Assembly (NCBI RefSeq): GCF_006440675.2
Contig: NZ_CP083951.1
Span: 2,637,501-2,701,500 of the forward strand
Source of the DNA: Mesorhizobium sp. B2-8-5
GTDB taxonomy: Bacteria; Pseudomonadota; Alphaproteobacteria; Rhizobiales; Rhizobiaceae
Direction of reading: 5' to 3'
Length of the DNA stretch: 64,000 bases
Shown here one piece after another: positions 8,100-17,819 of the stretch (the first letter of the stretch is position 1; each line of letters opens with the position of its first letter). Below the pieces are notes generated by a model that saw only the letters and a program-made list of their open reading frames with translations, was not told the DNA's origin and ran no database searches. A program made the position numbers and the translations under genes.

Positions 8100-8942
8100 C
8101 TATCGCGTGCTCTCGGCGCGGACCGTGCGAGATGAGAACCAGACGTCGCCGAATACGGCGGTTGCCGTCCGGTCCGGCGCTTTGTCCTCCCTCAGCCAGA
8201 TCGACCGGGTGCGCGCGGCGCGCTCGCGGGTCGGTATTTTCGCGGCCGGCTTGGCAATGGAGGCGCCGACGCAAGGTATGAACCAGGAGCCCATGAACGG
8301 TCGGCAAACAAAGCCGTTTTCCAGGCGTGTTATGAGGACCGCGAGGCCGACGGTTTCGGACGGGCGCCACGGAAAGATCATGCGGCCGCCGGGCGTCAAC
8401 GCTTTCAGCCACGCGGCGGGCGGAGCGACGACGCCGGCATTGACGTAGATGACGTCGGACGGCGGCAATGGATTGGCGACGGCATCGGCTTGGACAATTT
8501 CGACGTTGCCGTAAGCCGCAAGGTTCGCTTTGGCGCGCGCGGCGAGACCAGCCTCCAACTCGAAGGCGGTGACGCCGCCGCCCGGCTGGACCAGCCTCGC
8601 CAGCAATGCCGTGTAATAGCCGGTGCCGGCGCCGATATGGGTGACGTGCTCGCCTGGCTTCGGCCCGACCTTGCCGAGCCACATGGCATGCAGAAGCGGC
8701 TCGCCATTGTTGATGCCTTTGTCGGCATCGAGCACGACAAGCACGTTCTGGTAGATATAGGTTGGATCGGCGCTCGGCGTCTCGAACCGGCCCTCGCCGG
8801 CAAAAACAGTCCATGGTCCCGGACCCAGGAAAGCCTCGCGCAGCACCGAGGCGAATACCTCCTCGATGCGCGGATCGGACGACCGGGCCTGCGCGGCCAT
8901 CAGCCTGGCGTAGAATCTGCGGGCTTCGTCCGGTTTGGCCAT
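8100..8942 (-). CDS. protein-L-isoaspartate O-methyltransferase-like protein
   Basis: 280 residues. The SAM-binding motif I is HIGAGTGYYTALLARLV (residues ~97-113), with the acidic end of strand 2 at AFELE and motif II around NAGVVAPPAAWL, as in Pcm-type enzymes. Classical Pcm repairs isoaspartyl residues; this protein has an extra ~50-residue basic C-terminus and lacks several canonical Pcm flanking motifs, so it may be a divergent or repurposed methyltransferase. Soluble, no signal peptide. Lies upstream of a partial dispersed repeat. Confidence 0.72.
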   Translation of the reverse strand: MAKPDEARRFYARLMAAQARSSDPRIEEVFASVLREAFLGPGPWTVFAGEGRFETPSADPTYIYQNVLVVLDADKGINNGEPLLHAMWLGKVGPKPGEHVTHIGAGTGYYTALLARLVQPGGGVTAFELEAGLAARAKANLAAYGNVEIVQADAVANPLPPSDVIYVNAGVVAPPAAWLKALTPGGRMIFPWRPSETVGLAVLITRLENGFVCRPFMGSWFIPCVGASIAKPAAKIPTRERAARTRSIWLREDKAPDRTATAVFGDVWFSSRTVRAESTR

Positions 8943-8978
8943 GGCGCGAAGATAGCGCGGCCGGCGCGAATGTCGCGG

Positions 8979-10337
8979 TCAGCCGGCGAAGGTGTCGTAG
9001 AGCAGCTTGAAGTTGAGAACGAGGATGACGGCGGCCACCACCCAGGCCAGCGCCGCTACGCCGCGCGGTATGGCGAAATTGCCCATCTTCTTCTTGTCCG
9101 ACACGAACTGCACCAGCGGCACCACCGCGAAGGGCAACTGCATCGACAGGATCACCTGGCTGAAGACGAGCAGCTGGCCGGTTCCCTTCTCGCCATAAAG
9201 TGCCGTGACGATCACCACGGGGACGATGGCAATGCCGCGCGTCACCAGGCGACGGGCCCATTGCGGGATGCGCAGGCGCAGGAAGCCCTCCATCACGATC
9301 TGGCCCGCGAGCGTTGCGGTGACAGTCGAGTTGAGGCCGGAGGCAAGCAGCGCGACGGCGAACAGGATCGAGGCGATGCCCAGGCCGAGCAGCGGCGAGA
9401 GCAGCTCGAAGGCCTGGCCGATCTCGGCAACGTGGTGATGGCCGGTATCGTGGAAGGCGACCGCCGCGACGATCAGGATCGACGCATTGACGAACAGCGC
9501 CAGGACCAGCGCGATGGTCGAATCCGTCGTCGCCCATTTGATGGCGTCGCGCTTGCCGGCATCGGTGCGCTCATAGGCGCGGGTCTGCACGATCGAGGAA
9601 TGCAGATAGAGATTATGCGGCATGACCGTCGCGCCGATGATGCCGATGGCGATGTAGAGCATCGCCGGATTGGTGACGATCTCCGGCGACGGCACGAACA
9701 TCGAATGCAGGATGGTGCCGGCCGGCGGCGCGGCGACAAAGATCTGGATGGCAAAGCAGCCGAAGATGATGATCAGCAGCGCGACGACGAAGGCCTCGAG
9801 ATAGCGGAAGCCCTTGTTCATCAGCAGCAGCACAAGGAAAGCGTCGAGCGCGGTGAGGATGGCGCCGCCGATCAGCGGGATGCCGAACAGAAGCTGCAGC
9901 GCGATCGCCGTGCCGATCACCTCGGCGAGGTCGCAGGCGATGATGGCCAGCTCGCAGGCGATCCAGAGCACCAGATTGACCGGGCGCGGATAATAGGCGC
10001 GGCAGGCCTGGGCGAGGTCGCGCCCGGTGGCGATGCCGAGGCGCGCGGCGAGCGCCTGCAACAGGATCGCCATCAGGTTCGACAGCATGATGATGAAGAG
10101 CAGCGTGTAGCCGAACTGGGCGCCGCCGGCGAGGTCGGTCGCCCAGTTGCCCGGATCCATATAGCCGACGGAGACCATGTAGCCCGGTCCCATGAACGCG
10201 AACAGGCGGCGGAACCAGACTCCAGTCTGTGGCACCGCGATCGAGGCGTTCACCTCGCGCAGGCTTGGCTGCTCGTCGTCGGGCTTATCGAATCGCCATG
10301 TGGGTCGGGCTACGGTTGCTGCATCGGCGTCGGACAT
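8979..10337 (-). CDS. mntH: NRAMP-family divalent metal transporter (MntH type)
   Basis: 452 residues with about eleven membrane segments. The first segment contains [20 protein letters not shown], whose DPGN is the metal-coordinating motif of NRAMP transporters, and [10 protein letters not shown] carries the MPH motif of helix 6. It imports Mn(II), and possibly Fe(II), using the proton gradient. The divergent neighbour at 10564 is an MntR-type regulator and a candidate MntR box lies upstream of this gene, so repression by MntR-Mn is expected. Confidence 0.95.
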   Translation of the reverse strand: MSDADAATVARPTWRFDKPDDEQPSLREVNASIAVPQTGVWFRRLFAFMGPGYMVSVGYMDPGNWATDLAGGAQFGYTLLFIIMLSNLMAILLQALAARLGIATGRDLAQACRAYYPRPVNLVLWIACELAIIACDLAEVIGTAIALQLLFGIPLIGGAILTALDAFLVLLLMNKGFRYLEAFVVALLIIIFGCFAIQIFVAAPPAGTILHSMFVPSPEIVTNPAMLYIAIGIIGATVMPHNLYLHSSIVQTRAYERTDAGKRDAIKWATTDSTIALVLALFVNASILIVAAVAFHDTGHHHVAEIGQAFELLSPLLGLGIASILFAVALLASGLNSTVTATLAGQIVMEGFLRLRIPQWARRLVTRGIAIVPVVIVTALYGEKGTGQLLVFSQVILSMQLPFAVVPLVQFVSDKKKMGNFAIPRGVAALAWVVAAVILVLNFKLLYDTFAG

Positions 10338-10390
10338 GGGGGATTTCCGCTGGAATGTATCGAAGCTACCTTTTATCTACGCCATGGCTC

Positions 10391-10413
10391 AACATTATGC
10401 AATAGGCTATATT
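10391..10413. promoter_or_regulatory. candidate MntR box upstream of mntH
   Basis: An AT-rich imperfect dyad of 23 bases starting AACATTATGCA and ending AGGCTATATT. It resembles the enterobacterial MntR box (AACATAGC ... GCTATGTT) recalled from the literature. It lies 54 bases before the mntH start in the mntH-mntR intergenic region. The binding protein is inferred from the neighbouring mntR. Confidence 0.5.
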
Positions 10414-10563
10414 TCATTGATCATGCTTTCGTGATGCGCCAGAGCGGGTCTGGACGCGGGCGACCGCAAACGCTGGTTGCGCCCGCGCGGGAATGCAAAT
10501 AAACGGCCGGACCATCAGGGGTTCGTGTTATGGATACGACCCCGATTCAAGGAGGAGCGCGTA

Positions 10564-11022
10564 TTGGCGCTTAGGAACAAACCAGTTCGACGCGAGGAGC
10601 CGCTTCCCGATGCCGAAATCCATTCGGAGGGTTTCCGGCAGACGCGCGAAGCGCGCCGCGGCGCGCTGGTCGAGGACTATGTCGAACTGATCGCCGACCT
10701 GATCGAGGACGGCAACGAAGCGCGGCAGGTGGATATCGCGGCAAGGCTCGGCGTCGCGCAGCCGACGGTGGCAAAGATGCTGACCAGGCTGTGCGCCGAT
10801 GGGCTGGTTTCGCGGAAGCCCTATCGCGGCGTGTTCCTGACCGAAGCCGGACGCAAGGTCGCCGAGGAAAGCCGCATCCGCCACCAGACGGTGGAGGCGT
10901 TCCTGCGCTCTCTCGGCGTCAGCGCCGAGACGGCGCGCATCGACGCCGAGGGCATCGAGCACCATGTCAGCGCCGAAACGCTGGAAGCTTTCCGCCGGGC
11001 GATGACGAACCGCCAGGACTAG
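10564..11022 (+). CDS. mntR: manganese-responsive transcriptional regulator MntR (DtxR family)
   Basis: 152 residues if started at TTG 10564. AAGGAGG at 10549-10555 lies 8 bases before that TTG, whereas no other start has a comparable site, so the TTG start is preferred to the upstream ATG at 10477. The winged helix is [20 protein letters not shown] followed by [20 protein letters not shown], and the metal-binding/dimerisation part contains [17 protein letters not shown] (His-His with Glu), as in MntR. It should sense Mn(II) and repress mntH divergently. Confidence 0.9.
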   Translation: MALRNKPVRREEPLPDAEIHSEGFRQTREARRGALVEDYVELIADLIEDGNEARQVDIAARLGVAQPTVAKMLTRLCADGLVSRKPYRGVFLTEAGRKVAEESRIRHQTVEAFLRSLGVSAETARIDAEGIEHHVSAETLEAFRRAMTNRQD

Positions 11023-11117
11023 GTCTGCGGTCCGTCCGACCGTATTGAAGCGGAACCGACGCATCTCCGCCGCATTACTTCCCACATCGCGCGATTGCCG
11101 CGCTCAAGGAGGAAGCA

Positions 11118-11306
11118 ATGGGCGTCGAACAGGCTCCGACCGCTAAAGGGAAGCGGGCAGCCAGGGGATTGCGGCAGGCGGCCGCCAAGGACGAGCGCAA
11201 GACCGAGGCCGAGACCGGCCATCCGCTGAAGAAGGGCGCGGCGCGTTTCGAGGAACATTCGAAAAGTTCGGACGGCAAGAGCGCCGGCGCCAAGCAGAAA
11301 AGCTGA
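11118..11306 (+). CDS. small Lys/Ala-rich basic protein
   Basis: 62 residues, opening MGVEQAPTAKGKRAARGLRQ and ending in GKSAGAKQKS. AAGGAGG at 11105-11111 precedes the ATG by 6 bases, which makes expression likely despite the small size. About a quarter of residues are Lys or Arg, evenly mixed with Ala, Gly and Glu; no membrane segment. Small histone-like or stress-induced hydrophilic proteins look like this, but I do not recognise a family. It stands alone between mntR and the metallopeptidase gene. Confidence 0.65.
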   Translation: MGVEQAPTAKGKRAARGLRQAAAKDERKTEAETGHPLKKGAARFEEHSKSSDGKSAGAKQKS

Positions 11307-11482
11307 TGCTTTCAGCCGGTTTATGGTCGGTGGGCTTTGCTTGTCCGATTGAGGTTTCCGGCGCGTCCGACATTTGGCGGGAGCGAAAAATTCTGTGACT
11401 TAGGCCAGCCGTTGCGATAATTGTCTGCAGGGGGTGGTCGTGGGCCAGTCCCTCCAGGACATTCGCGTTGCGAGGAGTTGCC

Positions 11483-12412
11483 ATGCTTTGGAGAGGCCGT
11501 CGTCAGAGCGACAACATCGAGGATGACCGTAGCGACAGCGGCGGCGGACTTGGCGGCGGAATGGGCGGCGGCGGTCAGTTCCGACTTCCCGTCGGCGGCC
11601 GTACCGGTGGCGGCGGCAGCATTCTCCTGGTCATCCTGGTCGTGCTTGCGGGATGGTATTTCGGTTTTGATCCGTCGCAGATCCTGGGTGGCGGCGACGG
11701 CGGATTGCTCCCGGGTGGCGGCGGCCAGATCACCGACAACAGCGGCTCGCAGGACAATGGCGGCGCGCCCGCCAATGACGAGATGAAGCAGTTCGTCGCG
11801 ACGGTGCTGGCGGAAACCGAAGACACCTGGACCGGCATTTTCAAGGCGCAGGGCCTGACCTATGAGGATCCCAAGCTGGTGCTGTTCAGCGGCCAGATCC
11901 GTTCAGCCTGCGGTTTCGCCTCGGCGGCGGCCGGTCCGTTCTACTGCCCGGGCGATCGCAAGGTCTATCTCGACATGACCTTCTTCCAGCAGCTCGACCA
12001 GCAGTTCGGCGCTTCCGGCGAGTTCGCCCGTGCCTATGTGGTGGCCCATGAGGTCGGTCACCATGTGCAGAACCTCACCGGCATCATGAGCAAGTTCAAC
12101 CAGATGCGCCAAGGCATGAGCGAGGCCGACGCCAACCAGCTCTCGGTGCGCATCGAGCTTCAGGCCGACTGCTTCGCCGGCGTATGGGCCCATTACACCG
12201 CGCAAAAAGGTATATTAGAGCAGGGTGACATCGAAAGCGCGCTGAATGCTGCCAAGCAGATCGGCGACGACACGCTGCAGAAGAAGATGCAGGGCTATGT
12301 CGTGCCGGAAAGCTTCAACCATGGCACCTCCCAGCAGCGGCAGACATGGCTGGCGCGCGGCTACAAGAGCGGCAAGCTGTCCGACTGCAACACGATGAGC
12401 GGTCCGATCTGA
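11483..12412 (+). CDS. YpfJ-type neutral zinc metallopeptidase
   Basis: 309 residues from MLWRGRRQSDN; GAGGAG at 11471-11476 supports this ATG over one 15 bases upstream. A Gly-rich N-terminal arm, a single membrane helix (ILLVILVVLAGWYFGF, ~residues 45-60), a Gly/Asn/Ser-rich linker, then the catalytic domain with VAHEVGHHVQNL: a HExxH zinc site (HEVGH). The downstream ELQADCFAGVWAH supplies the third ligand region typical of the Zn_peptidase (YpfJ/KPN_02809) family. Probably membrane-anchored with its domain in the periplasm. Physiological substrate unknown. Confidence 0.9.
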   Translation: MLWRGRRQSDNIEDDRSDSGGGLGGGMGGGGQFRLPVGGRTGGGGSILLVILVVLAGWYFGFDPSQILGGGDGGLLPGGGGQITDNSGSQDNGGAPANDEMKQFVATVLAETEDTWTGIFKAQGLTYEDPKLVLFSGQIRSACGFASAAAGPFYCPGDRKVYLDMTFFQQLDQQFGASGEFARAYVVAHEVGHHVQNLTGIMSKFNQMRQGMSEADANQLSVRIELQADCFAGVWAHYTAQKGILEQGDIESALNAAKQIGDDTLQKKMQGYVVPESFNHGTSQQRQTWLARGYKSGKLSDCNTMSGPI

Positions 12413-12576
12413 GGCGGCGCTGCCGGTTCTTTCGGGTGACGACCAATGATCGAAGGCGGCTGGCAAGGGATGTCAGCATAAGACGTTTGCCTTCGTTCGC
12501 GGATTGTTCCCGCCGCTAACCTCGCCTATAAGGTCCCTCCCGCCTGTGCCGCAAGGCGGTTGAGGAGCTTGTCACC

Positions 12577-13854
12577 ATGATCGACCCGAAGACCGCCAAG
12601 CGGGGCCTTGCGCTCGTTTTCACGACGCTGCTGCTCGACATCATCGGTTTCGGCATCATCATGCCGGTGCTGCCGGCCTATCTGGAGGAACTGAGCGGCG
12701 TCAGCGTGAGTGAGGCCGCGATCGAGGGCGGCTGGCTGTTCTTCGTCTATGCGGCGATGCAGTTCGTCTTCGCGCCGATCATCGGCGGCTTGAGCGACCG
12801 CTTCGGACGACGGCCGATCCTGCTTGCCTCGGTGCTGACGTTTTCCATCGACAACCTGATCTGCGCCATCGCCTGGTCCTATCCGATGCTGTTCATCGGC
12901 CGCGTGCTCGCGGGCATTTCCGGCGCCAGCTATTCGACGACATCGGCCTTCATCGCCGATATCTCGAACGACGAGAACCGGGCGAAGAATTTCGGCCTGC
13001 TCGGCATCGCCTTCGGCGTCGGCTTCGTCATCGGTCCGGTGCTGGGCGGGCTGCTCGGTACGTTCGGGCCGCGCGTGCCGTTCTATTTCGCCGCAGCACT
13101 GGCCTTCGTGAATTTCCTGATCGCGATGTTCCTGCTGCCGGAGACGCTGGATGAAAAGCATCGTCGCCGTTTCGAGTGGAAGCGTGCCAATCCAGTCGGC
13201 ACGCTCATGCAGATGCGCAATTATCCAGGCATCGGCTGGATCGGGCTGGTGTTCTTCCTGATGACGCTCGGCCACATGATGTATCCGGCGGTCTGGTCGT
13301 TCGTCTCCACTTATCGCTATGGCTGGAGCCAGCAGCAGATCGGCTTTTCGCTCGGCGCCTTCGGCCTGTGCGGCGCAATCATCATGGCGACGGTGCTGCC
13401 GCGGATCATTCCCAAGCTCGGCGAATGGAGGACGGCGGCTATCGGGCTGACCTTCACCGCGCTCAGCGCCTTCGGCTATGCATTTTCGACGCAAGGCTGG
13501 ATGATCTATGCGGTGATCGTGGCCGGGTGCCTGGAGGCGCTGGCCGATCCGCCGCTCAGAAGCCTCGCCGCCGCCAAGGTGCCGCCCTCGGCGCAGGGCG
13601 AATTGCAGGGCGCGATGACCTCGATCTTCTCGATCACCTCGATCATCACGCCGCTGCTCTACACGGCTATCTTTTCCTGGTTCACGAGCCCGACGGCGCC
13701 GGTCGTGTTCGGCGGCGCGCCCTATGTGCTCGGCGCGATCTTCCTGACGCTGGCGGTCATCGTCTTCGTGACGAAAGTGGCCAAGCCGACGCCGAAGGAA
13801 GTCGAGCGCATGCACACGCAGGAGGCGGCGGTGACGGACGGCGGTTTGATCTAG
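12577..13854 (+). CDS. MFS transporter, TetA-like (TCR/DHA1 12-TMS)
   Basis: 425 residues, about twelve membrane helices. [19 protein letters not shown] in helix 1 and [18 protein letters not shown] (motif A) are exactly those of the TetA/TCR drug-proton antiporters, and [20 protein letters not shown] is the matching motif B/C region. Chromosomal homologues in rhizobia usually have no proven drug substrate, so tetracycline resistance should not be assumed. Its stop codon overlaps that of the convergent carA by 4 bases. Confidence 0.9.
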   Translation: MIDPKTAKRGLALVFTTLLLDIIGFGIIMPVLPAYLEELSGVSVSEAAIEGGWLFFVYAAMQFVFAPIIGGLSDRFGRRPILLASVLTFSIDNLICAIAWSYPMLFIGRVLAGISGASYSTTSAFIADISNDENRAKNFGLLGIAFGVGFVIGPVLGGLLGTFGPRVPFYFAAALAFVNFLIAMFLLPETLDEKHRRRFEWKRANPVGTLMQMRNYPGIGWIGLVFFLMTLGHMMYPAVWSFVSTYRYGWSQQQIGFSLGAFGLCGAIIMATVLPRIIPKLGEWRTAAIGLTFTALSAFGYAFSTQGWMIYAVIVAGCLEALADPPLRSLAAAKVPPSAQGELQGAMTSIFSITSIITPLLYTAIFSWFTSPTAPVVFGGAPYVLGAIFLTLAVIVFVTKVAKPTPKEVERMHTQEAAVTDGGLI

Positions 13855-15056
13855 GCGCGTTCGGCCAGCGCTTCCTCGCCGCGCCGCTCGCGGATGAGGT
13901 TGACGAAGCGGCGGAAGAGGTAATGCGAATCCTGCGGGCCGGGCGAGGCCTCGGGATGGTGCTGAACCGAGAACACAGGACGGCCGGTCAGCGCGATGCC
14001 GCAGTTCGAGCCGTCGAAGAGCGAGACATGGGTTTCCTCGACGCCTTCGGGCAGCGAGTCGGCGTCGACGGCGAAACCGTGGTTCATCGAGACGATCTCG
14101 ACCTTGCCGGTGGTGTGGTCCTTGACCGGATGGTTGGCGCCGTGGTGGCCCTGGTGCATCTTCTCGGTCCTGCCGCCGAGCGCCAGCGCCAGCATCTGAT
14201 GGCCGAGGCAGATGCCGAACACCGGGATGTCGGTCTTCAAGAGGTTCTGGATCACCGGCACGGCATATTCGCCGGTCGCCTCCGGGTCGCCGGGGCCGTT
14301 CGACAGGAAGATGCCGTCCGGCCGCATGGCCAGGATCTCCTCGGCGCCGGTCTTGGCCGGCACGACGGTGACCTTGGCGCCGAGACCTGCAAGCAGGCGC
14401 AGGATGTTGCGCTTGACGCCGTAGTCGACGGCCACGACGTGCATGGAAGGCTCGCCCCGCTCGCCATAGCCTTCGTTCCAGACCCAGGGCGTCTCGCGCC
14501 AGACCGAAGACTGGCCCGACGTGACCTCCTTGGCGAGATCGAGGCCGATCAGGCCCGACCAGGCCGCGGCCTGCCGCTTCAGGTCCTCGATGTCGAAGAC
14601 GCCATCGGGCGCATGCGCGATGACGGCATTGGGCATGCCTTTCTCGCGGATCAGCACGGTCAGCGCGCGGGTGTCGATGCCGGACAGCGCGACGATGCCG
14701 CGCCGCTTCAGCCACTTGTCGAGATGGCCGGCGGCGCGATAGTTGGACGGGTCGGTGACGTTGGCCTTGAAGATCGCGCCGACAGCGCCCGCGCGGGCGG
14801 CTGGATGCAAATCCTCGATGTCCTCGTCATTGGTGCCGACATTGCCGATATGCGGGAAGGTGAAGGTGACGATCTGGCCGGCGTAAGACGGATCGGTGAG
14901 GATTTCCTCGTAGCCGGTCAGCGCGGTGTTGAAGCACACTTCCGCAACGGCCGATCCCGTGGCGCCAAGGCCGCGGCCTTCGATCACCGTGCCGTCGGCG
15001 AGGACCAGAAGGGCGGTCGGCTTTTCAGTTGCCCAGGGGGCGGTGGTGGTGGCCAT
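13851..15056 (-). CDS. carA: carbamoyl-phosphate synthase small (glutaminase) subunit
   Basis: 401 residues from MATTTAPWATEKPTALLVLA; AGGAG 7 bases upstream supports this ATG, and the 30 residues further upstream in frame look like non-coding sequence. The N-terminal CPSase domain has GYEEILTDPSYAGQIVTFT, and the class I glutaminase half has FGICLGHQML (nucleophilic Cys) and VQHHPEASPGP (His/Glu of the triad). Supplies ammonia to CarB. A good sigma-70-type promoter lies at 15171-15199. The gene converges with, and overlaps by 4 bases, the MFS gene. Confidence 0.97.
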   Translation of the reverse strand: MATTTAPWATEKPTALLVLADGTVIEGRGLGATGSAVAEVCFNTALTGYEEILTDPSYAGQIVTFTFPHIGNVGTNDEDIEDLHPAARAGAVGAIFKANVTDPSNYRAAGHLDKWLKRRGIVALSGIDTRALTVLIREKGMPNAVIAHAPDGVFDIEDLKRQAAAWSGLIGLDLAKEVTSGQSSVWRETPWVWNEGYGERGEPSMHVVAVDYGVKRNILRLLAGLGAKVTVVPAKTGAEEILAMRPDGIFLSNGPGDPEATGEYAVPVIQNLLKTDIPVFGICLGHQMLALALGGRTEKMHQGHHGANHPVKDHTTGKVEIVSMNHGFAVDADSLPEGVEETHVSLFDGSNCGIALTGRPVFSVQHHPEASPGPQDSHYLFRRFVNLIRERRGEEALAERA

Positions 15057-15170
15057 TGCGGCACTCCTGTCAGGCGCGGCAATCGGTCGGCAGGACCATT
15101 TGCGCGGCAAGGCGCGAAGCTGGATTTCCCGGCTCCCACGCGTCAACTCATTGTCTCATGCAGGACCGAG

Positions 15171-15199
15171 TACATAGGCGAACGGGCCGGAGCGGTCAA
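15171..15199 (-). promoter_or_regulatory. sigma-70-type promoter for carA
   Basis: On the minus strand TTGACC (complement of 15194-15199), a 17-base spacer and TATGTA (complement of 15171-15176). Spacing is optimal and transcription would begin about 110 bases before the carA ATG. Confidence 0.55.
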
Positions 15200-15262
15200 T
15201 GCGGCGTCCCCGGACCACGGCCGATTTGCTTTCGTCCAGCAATATCAGCATCTTGCCGCGAT

Positions 15263-15291
15263 TTGCGTTGGCCGTTCGGCAAAGCTATTGT
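15263..15291 (+). promoter_or_regulatory. sigma-70-type promoter for the YqeY-type gene
   Basis: TTGCGT (15263-15268), 17-base spacer, TATTGT (15286-15291), ending 25 bases before the ATG at 15317. Divergent to the carA promoter. Confidence 0.45.
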
Positions 15292-15316
15292 CCGCCGCAT
15301 TCGAAGGAGAAGCACG

Positions 15317-15766
15317 ATGCGCGAGAAAATCGCCGAATCCATGAAGAGCGCGATGAAGGCGCAGGACAAGCACCGCCTGCCGACGCTGCGGCTGATCCAG
15401 GCCGCCATCCACGATCGCGACATCGCCAATCGCGGCGCCGGCAAGCCGCCGGCGAGCGAGGAAGAGATCCTGCAGATCCTCGCCAAGATGGTGAAGCAGC
15501 GCGAGGAATCGGCCAAGGCCTTCGAGGACGGCAAGCGGCCGGAACTGGCGGCGCAGGAGCGCGGCGAGATGGAAATCATCCGCGCGTTCCTGCCGACGCA
15601 GCTCGACGACGCGGCGATCCAGGCCGCGGCGCGCGAAGCGATCGCGGCGACGGGTGCGGCCAGCCAGAAGGACATGGGCAAGGTGATCGGCGCGCTGAAG
15701 CAGAAGTATGCCGGCCAGATGGACTTCGCCAAGGCCAGCGCCATCATCAAGGGGCTGCTGCAGTAG
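15317..15766 (+). CDS. GatB/YqeY domain protein
   Basis: 149 residues, the standard length of the stand-alone YqeY family; GAAGGAGA at 15303-15310 fixes the ATG. Recognisable segments are MKAQDKHRLPTLRLIQAAIH, the E-rich middle (EEILQILAKMVKQREESAK), and the C-terminal DMGKVIGALKQKYAGQMDFA repeat that resembles the tRNA-binding tail of GatB. The family is linked to tRNA-dependent amidation by homology only. The order carA, yqeY-type, dnaG, rpoD is conserved in many alphaproteobacteria. Confidence 0.93.
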   Translation: MREKIAESMKSAMKAQDKHRLPTLRLIQAAIHDRDIANRGAGKPPASEEEILQILAKMVKQREESAKAFEDGKRPELAAQERGEMEIIRAFLPTQLDDAAIQAAAREAIAATGAASQKDMGKVIGALKQKYAGQMDFAKASAIIKGLLQ

Positions 15767-15777
15767 GTGCGGCTTCG

Positions 15778-16776
15778 CTAATCCTTGCACATCGGTATCG
15801 GCTGCGGCGGCGGTGCCGGATGATCCTTCTTGTATTGCGCGATGATCGGCTCCAGCGTCTTCCTGGGCCAGAATTTCGGCGAGCCGATCTCGTTCAGGCA
15901 GGAGGCGTTCCAATAGAGGCCCGCGCCTGACAGCGATTGGCCTGCGGCCTTGGCCCGGGCGACAGCGGCGATGTCGCGCGATTCCGGATAGATGTAGAGC
16001 GTCGTCGGTTTGTTCTTCACCAGCGGGATGATCTGCTCGGCGTCAGCGGGCGACCAACTGGTGCAGCCATTGCTGCGGCCGCCGGCATAGTTCACCAGCT
16101 TGCCGAACGGAACAAGGCCGTCATGGTCGGCGTATGAGCTGTTCGGCTCTTTGCGCATGCACATACCCCTGAGCAAGGCAGCCGGATGGCCGCCGATCAC
16201 GCGCTGCCTGGCGTTCGCCGCTTCGCCTTCGCCGTCGAACTGGATGAAGCTGCGCATGAACACCGCGTTCTGCGCGCCGACACGGTAATACCCCTTGAAG
16301 GACGTCTTGGTCTCGGCGGTCATATAGGCGCCGCCGGCCGTCAGCGCCGAGTCCATCGCGTTGCCGAAGTTCTTCGCGCAACGCCTGCCGTTGGAGAAAT
16401 CGGCAACGCCTTTCAGGTTGCGGCCGCCGCCATGGCCCGAGGAAACCGCGCGGAAGAGCTGCTTGCTTTCGCATATGATGTAATAGCGCTGGCCCAGCAC
16501 GCTGTTGCCGAGGTCGCCGGGACGCGTGGCATCCATGGCGAAGTAGCAGGGGTTGCCGACCGAACCATCGCTGACCTTCTTCTGGTAGAGCGCGCGCGCC
16601 CGCTCCAGAACGACCTGCGAAATCTGGCCCTCGCCGTCGCCGACATGGCGCTGCAGCCAATCGGGAACGGTCGACGGCCGCAACGCCGCGAACGAGCTGA
16701 CCGACGCCGTCAATGCGGCGAGGGTCGCGACAAGACCAAAGATGGCCGCGCCCAGCGGAACAGATTTCAACCGCAC
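15778..16776 (-). CDS. exported murein L,D-transpeptidase catalytic-domain protein (YkuD_2 type)
   Basis: 332 residues. The start codon is GTG, with GGAGGGG (complement of 16784-16790) 7 bases before it. A hydrophobic signal segment follows (residues ~8-30, GAAIFGLVATLAALTASVSS). The C-terminal half carries GGRSNGCTSWSPADAEQII, the S-x-G-C active-site Cys motif of L,D-transpeptidase-like domains, preceded by HDGLVPFGKLVNYA. Expected to act on peptidoglycan in the periplasm, or to be an inactive relative. Four further Cys may form disulfides. Converges with the YqeY gene 11 bases away. Confidence 0.8.
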   Translation of the reverse strand: MRLKSVPLGAAIFGLVATLAALTASVSSFAALRPSTVPDWLQRHVGDGEGQISQVVLERARALYQKKVSDGSVGNPCYFAMDATRPGDLGNSVLGQRYYIICESKQLFRAVSSGHGGGRNLKGVADFSNGRRCAKNFGNAMDSALTAGGAYMTAETKTSFKGYYRVGAQNAVFMRSFIQFDGEGEAANARQRVIGGHPAALLRGMCMRKEPNSSYADHDGLVPFGKLVNYAGGRSNGCTSWSPADAEQIIPLVKNKPTTLYIYPESRDIAAVARAKAAGQSLSGAGLYWNASCLNEIGSPKFWPRKTLEPIIAQYKKDHPAPPPQPIPMCKD

Positions 16777-17061
16777 CGTTTTGCCCCTCCTGTCGAAGCG
16801 TTGTCTCGTACCCGTGAATCACCCAGGTCGATCATAGAAGATCTCGCATCCGTCGGCGAAACACTTCTAGTTTAGCGACGCCTTTTGGAAGTCGGATTTC
16901 CGGACCGCTTCGATTGAGCTATGATCTGATTCCGGCGCGCCCACGCCTCCTCCCTCCATCGGGAAGCATCGTTCATGCAGGGCAATTCACATCCAACCAA
17001 CTGTTCGAGCACCAGGCAAAAGGAGGGGTTGTCGAGACTGCTCGCGGCAGGAGGTTTTTCG

Positions 17062-17772
17062 ATGCGGCTTTCCGCACCCGTCTATCATCTGAAACGCCAG
17101 GCGAGGCTCCTGTCCCGCCGGGAAAATGTTCCGCTCCATCAGGCGCTCGACCGCGTTGCCGTCAAGGAAGGCTTTGCCAGCTGGAGCCTGCTTGCGGCCA
17201 AGGCCGCCGAGGCCGCGCCCGGCGACAGCTTGCTGAGGCGGCTGATCCCCGGCGACATGGTTCTCGTGGCGGCGCGGCCAGGCCAGGGCAAGACGCTGAT
17301 GAGCCTCGATCTCGCCGTGGCGGCCATGAAGCAAGGCAGTCGCGCCGTGTTCTTCACCCTGGAATACATGCACGCCGACATCCTCGACCGGTTCCGCGAC
17401 ATCGGGATCGACCCGGCCGATTTCAATCACCTGTTCGATTTCGACAATTCCGACGCCATAAGCGCCAGTTACATCATCGAGAGGTTGCGGTCGGCGCCGC
17501 GCGGCACGCTGGCGGTCATCGACTATCTGCAACTGCTCGACCAGAAGCGGGAGAATCCCGAGCTCATGGTCCAGATCCGCGCCTTGAGGTCGTTTGCCCG
17601 GGAACGGGGACTGGTGCTCGTCTTCATCTCGCAGGTCGACAGGTCCTATGATTCCTCCGGGAGACCGTTCCCGGATATCGGCGATATCCGGCTGCCGAAC
17701 CCGCTCGACATGTCACTGTTCGACAAGGCCTGTTTCCTGAACAAGGGCGAAATCCGGTTTCAGGCGACTTGA
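17062..17772 (+). CDS. short DnaB-like RecA-fold ATPase
   Basis: 236 residues from MRLSAPVYHLKRQARLLSRR; AGGAGG at 17049-17054 supports this ATG rather than the one at 16975. A basic N-terminal ~45 residues is followed by PGDMVLVAARPGQGKTLMSL (Walker A, ~70-85). A strand TLAVIDYLQLLDQ (Walker B with the DYLQL motif of DnaB) follows, then RSFARERGLVLVFISQVDRS, as in replicative helicase C-terminal domains. It lacks the DnaB N-terminal DnaG-binding domain. Function unknown; possibly a hexameric DNA translocase or an ATPase moonlighting elsewhere. GNAT gene follows 47 bases later. Confidence 0.75.
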   Translation: MRLSAPVYHLKRQARLLSRRENVPLHQALDRVAVKEGFASWSLLAAKAAEAAPGDSLLRRLIPGDMVLVAARPGQGKTLMSLDLAVAAMKQGSRAVFFTLEYMHADILDRFRDIGIDPADFNHLFDFDNSDAISASYIIERLRSAPRGTLAVIDYLQLLDQKRENPELMVQIRALRSFARERGLVLVFISQVDRSYDSSGRPFPDIGDIRLPNPLDMSLFDKACFLNKGEIRFQAT

Positions 17773-17819
17773 GGGCGATCCGTGTCGCGGCTATGCCGGT
17801 CTCGACAGGGAAGCGAACC

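Noticed and set aside
8490..10502. 670-codon open frame opposite mntH and the Pcm-like gene
   Set aside because: mntH and the methyltransferase have clear family motifs on the minus strand; this frame has none.
12577..13854. TetA-like pump considered as an acquired tetracycline-resistance gene
   Set aside because: Composition matches the surroundings, no mobile element is near, and no TetR-type gene is adjacent; it is more likely a chromosomal pump of unknown substrate.
12526..14715. 729-codon minus-strand frame across the TetA-like gene and carA
   Set aside because: It overlaps two secure genes in a different frame and encodes an Arg/Gly/Ala-rich sequence typical of antisense or shifted GC-rich DNA.
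15057..15146. 30-codon N-terminal extension of carA
   Set aside because: The shorter start has a good ribosome site and matches family length; the extension is Arg/Trp/Cys-rich and unlike CarA.
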